NCBI GenBank assembly: GCA_014529385.2
Contig: CM043953.1
Coordinates: 95,566,842-95,630,841 of the forward strand
Direction of reading: 5' to 3'
DNA from: Adiantum capillus-veneris
Taxonomy: Eukaryota; Streptophyta; Polypodiopsida; Polypodiales; Pteridaceae
DNA: 64,000 nt
Numbering within the stretch: position 1 is the first letter of the stretch; each line of letters starts with the position of its first letter. The position numbers were made by a program, and so were the translations under genes. A model generated the notes under the pieces. That model made no database searches and had not been told where the DNA came from. It worked only from the letters and a program-made list of their open reading frames with translations. This document shows, piece after piece, positions 1 through 10,719 of the stretch.

Positions 1-143
1 TTTAGACCAAATGCTCTTAAAACTAACGCTTTTCGTGTGAGATGGCCAAGAGCCTTTAGATATGATGTGTGTGTTCTCGAGCTTGTACTTTGTGGAAGCA
101 ATATAAAGAAATACCGAAAGGGACGCAAGGGTTTGGGGCCAAT

Positions 144-189
<46 letters not shown>

Positions 190-260
190 AGTGTTTTGAA
201 GTATTGAAAATTTGTCCCATTTTGTTCTTTTCAATTGGCACGTGGTACCCTCCCGTAACA
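1..260 (+). mobile_element. 3' part of an F-type LTR
   Basis: The stretch ends in CCCGTAACA and matches the downstream half of the F-type LTRs at 15211-21691 and 27595-28218: a weak TATA-like region, the motif ATACCGAAAGGGACGC at about 110-126, a 'GGGGCCAAT' block, then a CT run and a T-rich tail with CACGTGG. The upstream half lies outside the window. What follows at 261 is not the expected internal region of an A/F-type element, so this may be a solo LTR or a truncated end; no TSD can be tested. Confidence 0.7.
145..181. repeat. (CT)n microsatellite
   Basis: Uninterrupted CT dinucleotides inside the LTR fragment. The corresponding position in other F-type LTRs carries only a short CTCTCT, so this is a local expansion. 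It creates a spurious Ser-Leu reading frame. Confidence 0.97.
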
Positions 261-883
261 ATAGAGATCCATATAGGGAAGACCTCCATGTGCACAACCA
301 TCGGAAGGCTAAATACAGAGACAAAAAAGTCATGTAGCTTGAAAAGCAATCAACGTATCACCGCCACCATCGCTGAACCATTCATGGAGCCGGTGTAGAC
401 AATCGTCAAAAAGGTTAGATCCATCCCAAGCATATTTCCTATCCACCCTGAAACCTTGCATGAGGTGCCCTCTCCAGCTGCCAAGACGGAGCAAAAACTA
501 AGAGGATTGTCCGACCGCAAGTCTAGAAGGGGAAACCGCAACCGGAGTCAAAGTCGCACTACGAGAGGAGGAACCCAATGGCAAGCTGCCTCGTCCATGA
601 CCAAAAACACACCGATAGAGGCTACAAGTCAGCCCACCAATTGTAGATCTAGAGGCAATGAAAAGGTGGGAGAGGGCAAGTAGGTCAAGCAACACCAGAA
701 AAAACGGAACCAAGTGTCCAGACACCCCATCATATTTACTAACACTAGCAGCCAGAAGTTGAGCCGATCTGGATCGCAGGCTGATGTCTCCCTAACATTT
801 TCTTTCAGGAAAAAAAGTGAGAAATCTGATGGGGAACATGGGATCACCTAGGAAAGGGGAAGCAACAGGGAGCTCTGATACCA
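261..883 (-). mobile_element. possible 5' leader of a minus-strand LTR element, with tRNA primer site
   Basis: At 872-883 GCTCTGATACCA is the reverse complement of the initiator-Met-tRNA primer site TGGTATCAGAGC. It is directly followed at 884 by TGTGTGGAGACAC, a plausible LTR terminus. This places the interior of a minus-strand element to the left. The 600 bp contain only short overlapping open frames without a recognisable Gag or Pol motif, and the interior is cut at 260/261 by the F-type LTR end. The element type (copia or gypsy) cannot be decided. Confidence 0.45.
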
Positions 884-2160
884 TGTGTGGAGACACAAAC
901 TAATCACCTAAAAATGCATCATGTGAGTGGAAAGCAAAAGCAAAATGGAGAAGAGAGACGTGAAAGAGAGGACATCAAAGGGAACAAAGAGCAGCATGCC
1001 CAAGACATGGTGAACCCCCTCTACAAACACAACCATATGTACAAGTTCTATGTAACCAGAAACATTTTGTGTGTGCCATCATTTCGTTGTTTCGAAAATG
1101 CGGAGACGAAACACAATATAAAACCTTTCGCGTGTTTCATTGTGTCGAAGCGTTTCGGTCTATTTAGTTTCAAAAATGCCAAGACTGAACACAATACGAG
1201 CAATAGGAAACCTATTTAGGAGCCTTGTAGGTGAATATATCATACACTATATGGCTAATTTTTAAATTTTTAAATTAGACCTTGTTTTTTGTTCAGCCTC
1301 AGACACGTTTTCGCCCCCCTGTTTGTTTCATGTTTTGTTTTGTTTCGAAGGGACAAAATGCGTATTCATGTGGCACTGCGTACAACTGACAAGGGAGGGG
1401 CACCTATAAGGTGTCAACAAGCCTCTTAAACGAACCCACACCCTCCAAATCCTGAAATGAGGAAAAATAGGGCACCTACAACAAAGGGTCCAATAAGGGT
1501 GGACAATGTCGAACCGGTCAATGTGGCCCAGATGCAACCTAAATATGCAAGAGCATGTGGGTGGCAGGCCCAAGAGCACAGTAGTCATACAAGTATACAA
1601 AAAATATGTGAAGCGGAAGAGTATTGTAACTCTTAACAAGCATGAAACACAAAGGGAGACCACACGTGTATGCTAGATAGGTTTTCGTATGTTCAACGAT
1701 TTTCTTCTGATGAGGAGCCAATCTCATAAAATCTGTCCATTGTCACTATATCAATCTCTCAATTTTCTGCTCTTTAGACCAATTTTCTTGATGCTACTAT
1801 TATTCTCATTGTAACAATCAATATTGTACAGGAAGTCTCCCAACACCTCTTTACCAATGACATGATTGTATCCACATATAGGTGTTCGCTCAAATAATAT
1901 AGCATACCTTCTGCCCACCCCCGAGAAAGTCGCTGCTGGACAATTTCTGTAACCACAAGCAAATACATGGTAGGGGCAAGAAAAAACGAAAACAAGGAGG
2001 TACTCTTCTGTACATAAAACGTAGCTTTATGAATGTGATACTAATTGTGTTCGCCGAGTCTACAATATTATGAACCATAAGTCCGAAACAGATAATAAGA
2101 TCATTCCACAGCAAATGTCTTTTAAATGGAAAATGCTCTGTCGTATATGTACATCATTGT
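884..2160. other. unassigned stretch, probably containing an LTR that starts at 884
   Basis: An LTR end is likely at 884 because it abuts the primer site, but I cannot find its other end. Two similar A-rich blocks around 1083-1115 and 1141-1195 share 'TTTCG...AAAATGC...GACGAAACAC/GACTGAACAC' wording, suggesting a small internal duplication. 1800-2114 is open on the minus strand for about 70 codons in two frames, with no family resemblance. No gene is supported. Confidence 0.3.
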
Positions 2161-2450
2161 GAAAGCTGTCTTAGGCCAGTGTCACAACCAGCAATAAAAA
2201 GGCATACAGGCCGATCAGTCGTAAAATTGACTGCCCTTCCAAGAGCATGCAGCTCACCATTGGGCAGTTACCTTGTCTGACAAGAACCTGAGTTGTGGTT
2301 TTCAAGCTTACACCATATTCATTACACAACTTTCATTGTCATACGTGTAAAGGTGAACAGGGAAGCTCAAGATAATATGCGCGCATACATAAAGAGTCAA
2401 GTGGAGGCTAGAATTGGACCTTTACTCTCAATAAACTTCTTAGCAAATTG
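2115..2450 (-). other. probable 3' untranslated region of the C2orf69-like gene
   Basis: Non-repetitive, moderately AT-rich sequence directly downstream (on the minus strand) of the stop codon. It has no LTR similarity and no convincing open frame. Assigned as 3' UTR only by position. Confidence 0.35.
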
Positions 2451-3086
2451 TCAAGGGCACATTTCAAAGCACTCTAAAATCTCAAAGTGCATTTGTAAAC
2501 TTGGCTTTCTAGCTTCAAGGTAAATTTTCTCAAAAACAACTAGTTTGGCACTACCTTCCTCTTCAGCCTTTGTTCTTAAATATCTGACACAAAAATCTTT
2601 TTCAGTAGCTATCCATGGGCGTTGTAGGTCTTTCCATTGCCTTGGAGTTCCATGGAATCCCAAAACCAAACCTGAGCTTGAAGCATCAGCTGCTTTTACA
2701 ACATCTTCAAGAAGGCGAGTATTTGTTAGATAAGCACCATGACAATTGAGACCGACATCAAGAAAATGGAATTCCACAATGCTAGCCAGAAAATCACGAG
2801 CCGTTGTAGGACAAAAAGCTTGCTCTGGAGGACAACTTTCAGCTTCCTGTATTTCAATCCTGCATTTTGTATTGAGCAAAGAGTTGATCACACCTGGACC
2901 ATGTTTTGCCATGTAAGACATCTCAGAAAGGAGCTGATTTAACACAATACCGCCCTTGCTGAAGCCAAAAAGTAAGGTCTTGGGTAATCTATGCCGAGCA
3001 TCTTCTCTGTGGTCTTGTTGGTTTCTGTTTTCCTCATTACATTCTTGCGATCCCCTAGTTTGGGCAAGCTGTGTTCTTGCCTGCAA
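2451..3086 (-). CDS. C2orf69/UPF0565-like protein, C-terminal exon
   Basis: This is the only convincing host gene. The minus-strand frame of about 211 codons carries the nucleophile-elbow motif GFSKG followed by VLNQLL. Further on are 'FHFLDVGLN', a 'HGTPRQW...RPWI' block and a C-terminal 'MHFEI', the conserved order of the C2orf69 (UPF0565) family, an alpha/beta-hydrolase-like group whose animal member is mitochondrial. The animal 'LDGGH' position reads 'LDVGLN', as I believe it does in plants. The frame ends at TGA 2451-2453. There is no ATG at the left end of the protein: the frame opens at a TTG, and TTGCAG at 3086-3081 could be a splice acceptor, so this is probably the last exon. The family's N-terminal half is not found nearby. 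Chromovirus A1 begins about 480 bp upstream and may lie in an intron. No frameshift is seen, so the exon looks functional. Family certain, exon boundary uncertain. Confidence 0.8.
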   Translation of the reverse strand: MQARTQLAQTRGSQECNEENRNQQDHREDARHRLPKTLLFGFSKGGIVLNQLLSEMSYMAKHGPGVINSLLNTKCRIEIQEAESCPPEQAFCPTTARDFLASIVEFHFLDVGLNCHGAYLTNTRLLEDVVKAADASSSGLVLGFHGTPRQWKDLQRPWIATEKDFCVRYLRTKAEEEGSAKLVVFEKIYLEARKPSLQMHFEILECFEMCP

Positions 3087-3557
3087 TTTTGGTGTGAGCT
3101 TCTCTATGTTCCAGAAAATCTTTCAATCAATGTAAATTAAAAGAAACTTGCAGAACTGAAAAGGTCTTCATAGCATTACTTCTAGCTATCTAAACTATTC
3201 GCTTTGACCTGAAAAGGATAATTAACTACTCAAAACACATGCAGAAGTGTTTGCAATTCGAAGTAACATCAATGGGCTGGCAATGGGTTCTGAGAGAGAT
3301 TTTAACACAAAATTCAACCCGTAGTTGCCTAATTTAAACCCTATATATGCCTAGAATCCTTACCAGGCGGGTGAAACAGTGGGAAACCCACAACCGAGGG
3401 CCGGAGTGCCTTTAGTAGCCTCAAGGAATAAGATTGAGGGAGCTCGCATTGGAGCTCCAGCTATACTAGATCATTTCTAGAATTGTACAGATGAGAAAAC
3501 AATTTTAGACATGATCTAGTGTGTTGTGCCTCAGTGACCGGCTGCGTAGGTCAAAGT
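3087..3557. other. non-coding stretch between exon and A1
   Basis: No recognisable coding or repeat signal. It would be intron or 5' flank of the C2orf69-like gene. It ends in GACTG (3558-3562), the left TSD of A1. Confidence 0.4.
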
Positions 3558-3562
3558 GACTG

Positions 3563-4145
3563 TGTCACAAAGTGATGACGTGGCGGACAGCAGAAACCCT
3601 AAAATTCCTGCAAACCCTAATTTTTGCCAAAAACCCTAAATTCCGGAAATCGCGGAGGCGGATTTTTTTTTTTTTTAATTATTTTTTTTAAAAAAAATAA
3701 ATTTTTTTTTTTTTTTTTTTGGAAAATGATGAGCGACGCGAATTTTGCTTTTGCTTTTTTTTAAAAAAAAAGAGAAAAGACTCTCTAAGAGAGAGAGAGA
3801 ACTGATGCTTTTGATTTTAAAAGCTTTTGGGGCTCTGCTTTTGGGCATCCCTTGTAACCTTTAAATTAGTGGTGAGGGCCTCACTTCTCAGAGCATCTGG
3901 ACGCACTTCTCAGAGCATCTGGACGCAGAGTCTGAGAGTGAAACCCTAACCGCTCTCTTGTACTTTGATGATTGATTAATACAAAAAGAAATACCGAAAG
4001 GGGCGCCAGTCTTTGGGGCCAATATCTCTAGGCACGAAACTCCGCCGGGCCAGTGCAAATCTATTGTGATCTGTGAATTGTGTTGAAGTGGTTATTTGGT
4101 GCTGTCGCGGTTGATTCTTGACTTGGAGTGTCCAAGCTTGTTACA
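3563..4145 (+). repeat. A1 5' LTR
   Basis: Starts TGTCACAAAG and ends GCTTGTTACA. It contains a T/A homopolymer-rich block (about 3667-3720), TTTAAATTA as a possible TATA region, and ATACCGAAAGGGGCGCC near 3990. It is 37 bp longer than the 3' LTR, partly because of a 22-bp tandem duplication at 3882-3925 (CACTTCTCAGAGCATCTGGA unit) that is single in the 3' copy. Confidence 0.95.
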
Positions 4146-4146
4146 G

Positions 4147-4158
4147 TGGTATCAGAGC
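4147..4158 (+). promoter_or_regulatory. A1 primer binding site (initiator Met tRNA)
   Basis: TGGTATCAGAGC, complementary to the 3' end of plant initiator-Met tRNA, one base after the LTR end. It would prime minus-strand cDNA synthesis. Confidence 0.95.
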
Positions 4159-4216
4159 ACGGCCGATTTCTCTTCTACGGGAAATCCGATCCCCAAAATT
4201 TTTTTCCGCGGCACCT

Positions 4217-6180
4217 ATGGCTTCAGGCAATGATCAGTCGACTCCCTCTGCATCTGGAGATGCGGGCTGGGATCACAACGAAGATTCAGACAAAGAGTAT
4301 GGCCCGCCTTGGCCTACTTAGGCGGAGCGGCGAGAGATAGAGCGTCGCCAGTTGATCGGCGATGCAACAAAGATGATGCTCAATTTTGCCAAGGACCCGA
4401 AGATGGCAAAATATATGAACCAGACCTCTTTGGAAGAGGTACAAATGAAGTGGCAGAGAACCACAACACCACTCCCGAAACCCGCTCTCAAGAAACCTTC
4501 TGCCTCCAAGAAAATATACGGAGCAGGAACTGGAGAACGTGGTTGATGCACAGATTGCTCAGCTTTTCGACGTGCAAAAGAAAGGCAAAAAGCACGGTAA
4601 AAAGCAGAACAAAGGTACTGACTTCCCGGGATATTTGGGTTGTCAGTCGACATTCGACAAGGCAAAGAAACAGAAGAAGCGTGTTCGATTTGAAGGAGTG
4701 CCCAGTTCTTCTTCTTCTTCTTCTGACAGTTCTTCTAGCTCCTCGGATTAGAGCGAAGAAGACAGAAAAAGCAAAAAGCGAAGCAAGACACAAAGCTTCG
4801 GAAAGGGCAAGAAAAAGGCAAAGAAGGCTACATCTCGCCCAGAGACTGACAGTTCTACTGAGGACTCGTCTACAGACAGCTCAGATTTCGATGACGGAAA
4901 GTTTTATGCGAACAAGAAGAATTTTTTACAAAGCCAACCAGTATGACTTTCTCGAAGATAAAAGCAAGAAAGTCCGAGAGTTTAAGGAAGGTGGCCACTC
5001 GATCAAGTTTGATACTTTTCATGATACTCAGATGCTTCGAAGGCTTTGTCTTTTATACAGCAGTTTGACATCGCTTTCGCGGGAGGACGCTATTTAGAGC
5101 ACTCCAAGATTCGGAGAGCTGCCTCTTACTTTAAGGGGAATGCTCGTACTTGGTGGTCCACGCTTCTATTAAGCAAGACTGTGCCAGTTACATGGCTGAA
5201 ATTCAAGAGGCTTTTTATTTCTTCTTGGTTGACTCAAGAGTTTGAGCGAGATATACGAGCTGCTTGGAACCATCTCCGGATGACCAAGAGCGATACAGTG
5301 AATTCTTATTGTGAAAGATTCTGGAGCTCTTTTCTACCCGCCTCTTCATTCAAGAAGATCTCGTTCAGAGAACAGATTGAGCGGTTTACCTTGGGTCTAC
5401 CTACAGAGATCCGAGATCACTGCTTGGAACAGAAGTCAGCTTCTATTCAGGAGTTGATGAGTCATGCGAAGCGGGGCTTTGCCATTCACTCTGGCAGTCT
5501 GACCTACCCCACAGATGAGGCCATGACACAACGAGCCGAACAGACTTCTGGGAATGAAAGTAGAATGAAAAAGAGCAACCCAGAGAAAAAAAAAAGGATG
5601 CACGACCCAAGCTTACTCCTGAGGAGAGAGCTCGCTTCATCAGAGAGGGGAAGTGCTTTGGATGCGGGAAACATGGACATATTTCCGCAAAGTGCCCTGA
5701 TAAGGCACAGAAAGAACAGAATGATAAAGACGACGACAGGTCTGAGAGTTCGAGAGCAGCTGAGGAATGTGGCAGAAAAGGCAGATAGAAAAGCAGAACT
5801 GGTACCACATAGCGTGGGACTTGCACCGAATCAAATGAATGAAAGTACAAACTTTGCCGTTTTTTTTTGGGGCAAAGTGAAGGATCAGGAAGCTCTTTTG
5901 AAGGAGCCAAGGCCAACTTCTTTTCACTTGGAATTGGCGGCTCAATTTGGAACTACGCCCGACAGACTGACGCCACAGGCGGAGGTAGTTCGACTGGCAC
6001 CCGGATGGGATGTTGCCATTACACCGAGCATTGGCAAACTTTGTTTGCAATGACAGGGGTGTTCAGGGCACGCGAGTGACGTTCTACTCGGGATCCCTTG
6101 GTACCACAAGAACTACGCCGTGGTTGACTACCGGGCCGAGAAAGCGACTTTGATAAATGAAGGGCTTAGAGATTGTACTT
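4217..6180 (+). pseudogene. A1 gag and aspartic protease (broken)
   Basis: Probable start ATG 4217 (MASGND). An acidic N-terminus is followed by a Lys/Ser-rich tract. The Gag core lies at about 5046-5500, with 'KGNARTWWSTLL' and 'EIRDHCLEQK'. A zinc knuckle C-X2-C-X4-H-X4-C is at about 5651-5695, then a protease remnant at about 5870-6180 ('DVLLGIPWYH'). Damage: TAG at 4319 and 4749; frame changes near 4540, in the T run at 4920-4926, near 5045, and in the A run at 5586-5594; TGA at 6051. The protease catalytic Asp position reads Glu (FEGAKANF), whereas G has FDGG. The knuckle is back in the frame of the start codon, as expected if the indels are secondary. Confidence 0.85.
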
Positions 6181-6289
6181 GATGAACTTCAGTTTTCTTA
6201 CTCATTCTTTTGGGAGAACTAAACGATGGATAAAGGTTGAATATGTTTTGACCTGAAGAAACGAACGCCAAGATTTTTTTTTCTCCACG

Positions 6290-8951
6290 CTCATGCCGAT
6301 TGCTTTTGAGAGGGCCTGAAGATCATACCATTGATCTGAAATCTGGAAGCACGCCACCGAATCGGCCACCTTATCGTGTGAGCCGAGTACAGAATGAAAA
6401 GATTATGAATTCAGTGAAAGACCTCTTGGAAAAGGGTCTTGTCCAGCCTAGTACTTCACCGTATTGCTCTCCAGTGTTGTTGGTTTTGAAGAAAGACGGA
6501 TCTTAGAGAATGTGCATCGATTATAGCACTCTCAACGAAATCACCATCAAGAACAGATTTCCGATTCCTAGGATCGATGATATACTCGACAGGTTACAGG
6601 GATCCTCGTGCTTTAGCAGGATTGACTTGAAGAGTGGATATCATCAGATCAGGATAGCGCCAGGAGATGTCTACAAGACAGCTTTTTGGACGACTTTTGG
6701 GTTATTTGAGTTTTTGGTGATGCCTTTTGGCTCCTGCGACATTTAACCGGATGATGGACAGGATTTTTCGAGAGTACAGGCTATTTGTTGGCGCTTTCTT
6801 TGACGACATCATTGTTTTCTCGAAGAATGAGGCAGAACACAGAGATCATCTGCTTCAAGTCTTTCAGGCAATTACGAGATGACACGTTAGTGATTAATGC
6901 TAAGAAAAGTGAATTTTTCCTACTAGAGATACACTTTTTGGGACACATTGTGTCAGCAGCAGGAGTGCGAATGGACCCGACCAAGATAGAGACTATCCGT
7001 GATTGGCCCGATTTGAGGAATGTCCATGAAGTTAGAAGCTTCTTGGGACTGTGTTCGTACTACAGGCGGTTCATACGAAAGTTTGCAGAGGTTACTTCCC
7101 CTTTGCATACCTTGACACAGAAAGGAGTACCTTTTTCGTGGGGACCCACAGAGGTGACTGCCTTTCGGACATTGAAAGAGAAATTGACTACGAGACCTAT
7201 TTTGACTTTGCCGGAATTGCAGAAGTCATTTGAAGTATATTGTGATGCTTGTGGTCGTAGTCTGGGTGCGGTCTTGCTGCAAGAAGGCCATGTCATAGCT
7301 TACGAGAGCCGTTTGTTCTCTAGGCCGGAGATGACAACACAGATCTATGAGAAAGAGCTTTTGGCGGTTATCCATGCTCTTACTCAGTGGCGGCATTACG
7401 TACTCGGAGCGGATTTTACTGTCTTTACAGACCATCAGAGTTTGCGCTACTTCTTGTCACAGAAGCAGCTTTCGGAAAAGCAGATGCGGTGGGGGAACAT
7501 CTTGTCACAGTTCCACTTCCAGATTGTCCATGTGCAGGGACAGAAGAATGTGGTGGCAGATGCTTTGTCTCGGAAACCGTTGGTTCTGGCTATTTCCGCG
7601 ATACATCATAGGAGCTTCGAGGATATGGTCGATCAGTGTGCCACAGATACAGGTTTTGCAGATATTTTCACACGGATACGGGATGGGGAGACAGTAGCTG
7701 GATACACCCTTCGGGAAGGCTACTTGATGAAAAAGACTATGTTGTGCGTTACACAGCCGTTGAGGGAAAAGGTTATGACTGATTGCCACTGTCCACCTTT
7801 GACGGGTCACCGTGGCATTGCTACCACCATGAAAGGGGTAGAGAGAGATTTCTTTTGGTGGAGACTGAAGAAGGATGTGGAAGAGTTTGTGCGTAGTTGC
7901 TTGGTATGCCAGAAGGTCAAGTTTGACAGGCATAAAGCATAGGGATTGTTACAGCCTTTACTCATACCCACCCGCCCCTGGGAAAGTATTGAAATGGATT
8001 TCATTTTTTTTTTATCTCCCGAGAATACAGAATGATCACGATGATTTTCCGATTACATGGCACGCCTGAGACGATTGTCTCCGACAGAGACCCTAGATTT
8101 ATGAGTTTGTTTTGGAAGGCAATTTGGGAGAACATTGGCACGCGGTTGCAGTTCTCGTCATCGTTCCACTTGCAGACTGACGGGCAATCTGAGATTGCCA
8201 ATTCAGTGATTTTAGATTTATTGAAGTCTTGTATCTCGCATCAGAAGACTCAATGGGAAAAGAACTTACCTTTGGTGGAATTTGCCTACAATAACACGAT
8301 ACACTCTTCGACGGGGAAGACGCCATGAGAGATTGTTGAAACTGCTACGAAGGTTCCATCCTTCCTGAGCACGAAAGATTAGAAATTTGAAGCGGATGAA
8401 TATTCGCGAGATTTGGATACGACTTTTGCCAAGGTTCGCGAGACTTTACAGAAGTCTCAAGAACGACAGAAAAAGGCAGCGGATCCCCATCGTCGCGACT
8501 TGAAACTGAAGGAGGATGATTGGGTGCTCTTACTTTTGAGAAGGCACGCCTAAGAAAGAAGAAGGGAAAGGAGAGGCTTTTTCCAAAGCTTAGTATGTGA
8601 TACTACGGACCTTTCCAGATTACTGACAAGATAAATGATGTCTCCTTCCCATTGAAACTGCCAGATACTTGGAGGATTCACAATGCATTGCATGTGAGTC
8701 TCTTGAACCCTGTTAAGGGTGATGTGCCTGATGATGGGGAGCCTGATGAGCAACCCAAAGTGGAAGAAAACGAGGAGATCCTTGTTCCTGAACAGATTTT
8801 GGCACATAATGATACGAAGAAAGGTAAAGTCCGAAGGCGGTTCTTGGTTAAGTTCAAGAACTTTCCTGCATTTGATGCGAAGTGGATGGAGGAGGAGGAC
8901 CTAGCAGATACTCCTCGGATTGTGAAACTTTACCTCGATGTTTTGGTTTAG
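6290..8951 (+). pseudogene. A1 pol: RT, RNase H, integrase, chromodomain-like tail (broken)
   Basis: RT motifs 'RMCIDY', '[12 protein letters not shown]', 'FLVMPFG' and the catalytic FFDD (about 6795) are followed by RNase H (DACGRS, EKELLAV, TDHQSLRY), the integrase HHCC module (about 7790-7920, ending CLVCQKVKF) and integrase core parts (SDRDPRF, QTDGQSE). A C-terminal 'ILVPEQILAH...FLVKFKNF' block with 'DAKWMEEE' resembles a chromodomain-type tail. Lesions: TAG 6504-6506, a short deletion after 'MPFG' near 6732, TAG at about 7939, loss of some 30-40 codons of the integrase core near 8030 (between the first and second catalytic Asp), and further stops at about 8326 and 8380. Not translatable as one protein. 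Confidence 0.9.
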
Positions 8952-9541
8952 CATAGTCTACTCCAAACGGAACCCAGAATTCAGCTTGGCCGGAGATCTG
9001 GTGCAGTGGGATGCACAAGAGGGGAGTCACTCCACTCCTTTGTCAACAGATGCCTCGATTTTGATACTAAAGTCACTGATGTCTCTTTGAGCTTCAGGGA
9101 TACTGAGAGCTGACAGTATTCTGCTGGATGACTTTATGAAATGGAATTCCTGATTATGATACTGATTTGTTCTTGACTTCTTGTGAGTGCAGGAACTGAT
9201 GCCGAAATGACTGCAGCATTTTGGTCTGATTGATCTCGAATAGACATGGTTGCAATAGGGGTTAGTCAATCGGACATCGATGAGGTCCCGATTGGACCTA
9301 GATGTGATTGCTAGCTACATTGCCGATAAATCATGGTCTAAGATCCGAATGAATGTTGAATGTCATGTGATGTCCTATGATGTCTGGTGATATCCTGTGA
9401 TGTCGTGTGATGTGACTGTCGATTTTGTACATGTGCTAGATGTGCGTTCCTAGTACGTAGGTACTAACAGTCAGTGTCTGCTAAGACGGTTTATGGCTTT
9501 TGTCGGTTTTGCAGGCGTAATCGCGGTCGATTACAATGCTT
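8952..9541 (+). other. A1 3' untranslated region with GATGTC repeats
   Basis: Non-coding interval between pol and polypurine tract. At about 9360-9415 a degenerate 10-12-bp tandem of 'GATGTCCTRTG' occurs about five times. G retains similar sequence in reverse orientation (22135-22700), so this is part of the element. Confidence 0.7.
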
Positions 9542-9555
9542 TCAAGAGGGGGGTA
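9542..9555 (+). promoter_or_regulatory. A1 polypurine tract
   Basis: TCAAGAGGGGGGTA directly before the 3' LTR. The identical sequence precedes the 3' LTRs of C (42450-42463) and, reversed, G (22121-22134). It serves as plus-strand primer. Confidence 0.93.
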
Positions 9556-10101
9556 TGTCACAAAGTGATGACGTGGCGGACAGCAAAAACCCTAATTTCT
9601 GCCAAAAACCCTAAAATTCTTGCAAACCCTAATTTTTGCCAAAAACCCTAAATTCCGGAAATCGCGGAGGCGGATTATTAAAAAAAAAAAAAAAATTTGG
9701 AAAATGATGAGCGACGCGAATTTTGCTTTTGCTTTTTTTTAAAAAAAAAGAGAAAAGACTCTCTAAGAGAGAGAGAGAACTGATGCTTTTGATTTTAAAA
9801 GCTTTTGGGGCTCTGCTTTTGGGGATCCCTTGTAACCTTTAAATTAGTGGTGAGGGCCTCACTTCTCAGAGCATCTGGACGCAGAGTCTGAGAGTGAAAC
9901 CCTAACCGCTCTCTTGTACTTTGATGATTGATTAATACAAAAAGAAATACCGAAAGAGGCGCCAGTCTTTGGGGCCAATATCTCTAGGCACGGAACTCCG
10001 CCGGGCCAGTGCAAATCTATTGTGATCTGTGAATTGTGTTGAAGTGGTTATTTGGTGCTGTCGCGGTTGATTCTTGACTTGGAGTGTCCAAGCTTGTTAC
10101 A
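9556..10101 (+). repeat. A1 3' LTR
   Basis: 546-bp partner of the 5' LTR with the same termini and motif ATACCGAAAGAGGCGCC near 9948. It is followed by the right TSD GACTG. It lacks the 22-bp duplication and most of the T run. Confidence 0.95.
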
Positions 10102-10490
10102 GACTGGCACTTGTTTGAATGATTTTGTATTGCTTTTGAATGTGGGATTTTATACACATCGAAAAGGGCTGAGCATGAGTTTCACAATCGGAAAATTGAA
10201 ACAGCCTTTCTTGTTGCCATGGTTCCACACGTTAGGACCGTACGGAAGAGACTAAGTTGAAGTTAGTGCAACAAATACAATGAAAAAAAAATCAAGGCAC
10301 CAAGTAATCGTTTCAGCCTAGACTTTTGACTCAGAAATCAAACTAAAAATCACCTTCATAACTCGTGAACTTTGAGACTTTGATTAACAATGGACAGGAA
10401 GTATGCAATGAGCAGTCTGGACAATGCGGGCAATTGGGCATCATGATTCATGTTGATCCAAGATGCTTATTATAACATCACATTGTTTGC
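10102..10490. other. unassigned host or older repeat DNA
   Basis: No LTR motif and no recognised protein. The minus strand of 10105-10250 is open for about 45 codons ('RVEPWQQERLFQFSD...'), which I do not recognise. By position it could belong to the upstream part of the C2orf69-like gene, but nothing in the sequence proves it. Confidence 0.25.
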
Positions 10491-10492
10491 CG

Positions 10493-10718
10493 CAGGGAAG
10501 ATGCTATGAGTGGCAAGAACCAAGAAGAAGCTGGGCCTAGGCCCTTTTGACTCTTGACCCAAGTTGGCAAGGATGGCCCAAGAAACCATCAGCAAAACTA
10601 CCCAATAGATCCTACCCTCCACGTGGCAAAAACATATGGTGTTGCAATCAATAGGCCAAACCAATCGGATGCCATCAAACAGATTACCTGGGATTATAGA
10701 CCTTCATAAGGTTATATA
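10493..10718 (+). repeat. direct repeat P, left copy
   Basis: About 225 bp from GATGCTATGAGTGGCAAG to CCTTCATAAGG, with a highly similar second copy at 11345-11564. The left copy runs into GTTATATAAG, a TATA-like sequence. The copies flank an A-like LTR. They may be fragments of an older LTR or a segmental duplication. Confidence 0.75.
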
Positions 10719-10719
10719 A

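Larger units (their letters stand above)
3563..10101 (+). mobile_element. A1: complete but decayed Ty3/Gypsy chromovirus
   Basis: 6539 bp bounded by LTRs 3563-4145 and 9556-10101, with termini TGTCACAA...TTGTTACA. It is flanked by the perfect 5-bp duplication GACTG at 3558-3562 and 10102-10106. It has an initiator-Met primer site, a polypurine tract, and gag, protease, RT, RNase H, integrase and chromodomain-like segments in Ty3/Gypsy order. Multiple stops, frameshifts and an integrase-core deletion make it non-functional. G (15049-55182) is a close relative in the opposite orientation. Confidence 0.95.

Noticed and set aside
4147-4158. tRNA gene at initiator-Met matches (also 20320, 29181, 49555, 52711, 57151, 62101)
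   Set aside because: Only the 3'-end complement of 11-18 bases is present at each; these are primer sites next to LTRs.
9556-10101. A1 3' LTR as start of a second element in 10102-13645
   Set aside because: The TSD GACTG closes A1 exactly at 10101, and downstream sequence is not an A-type leader.
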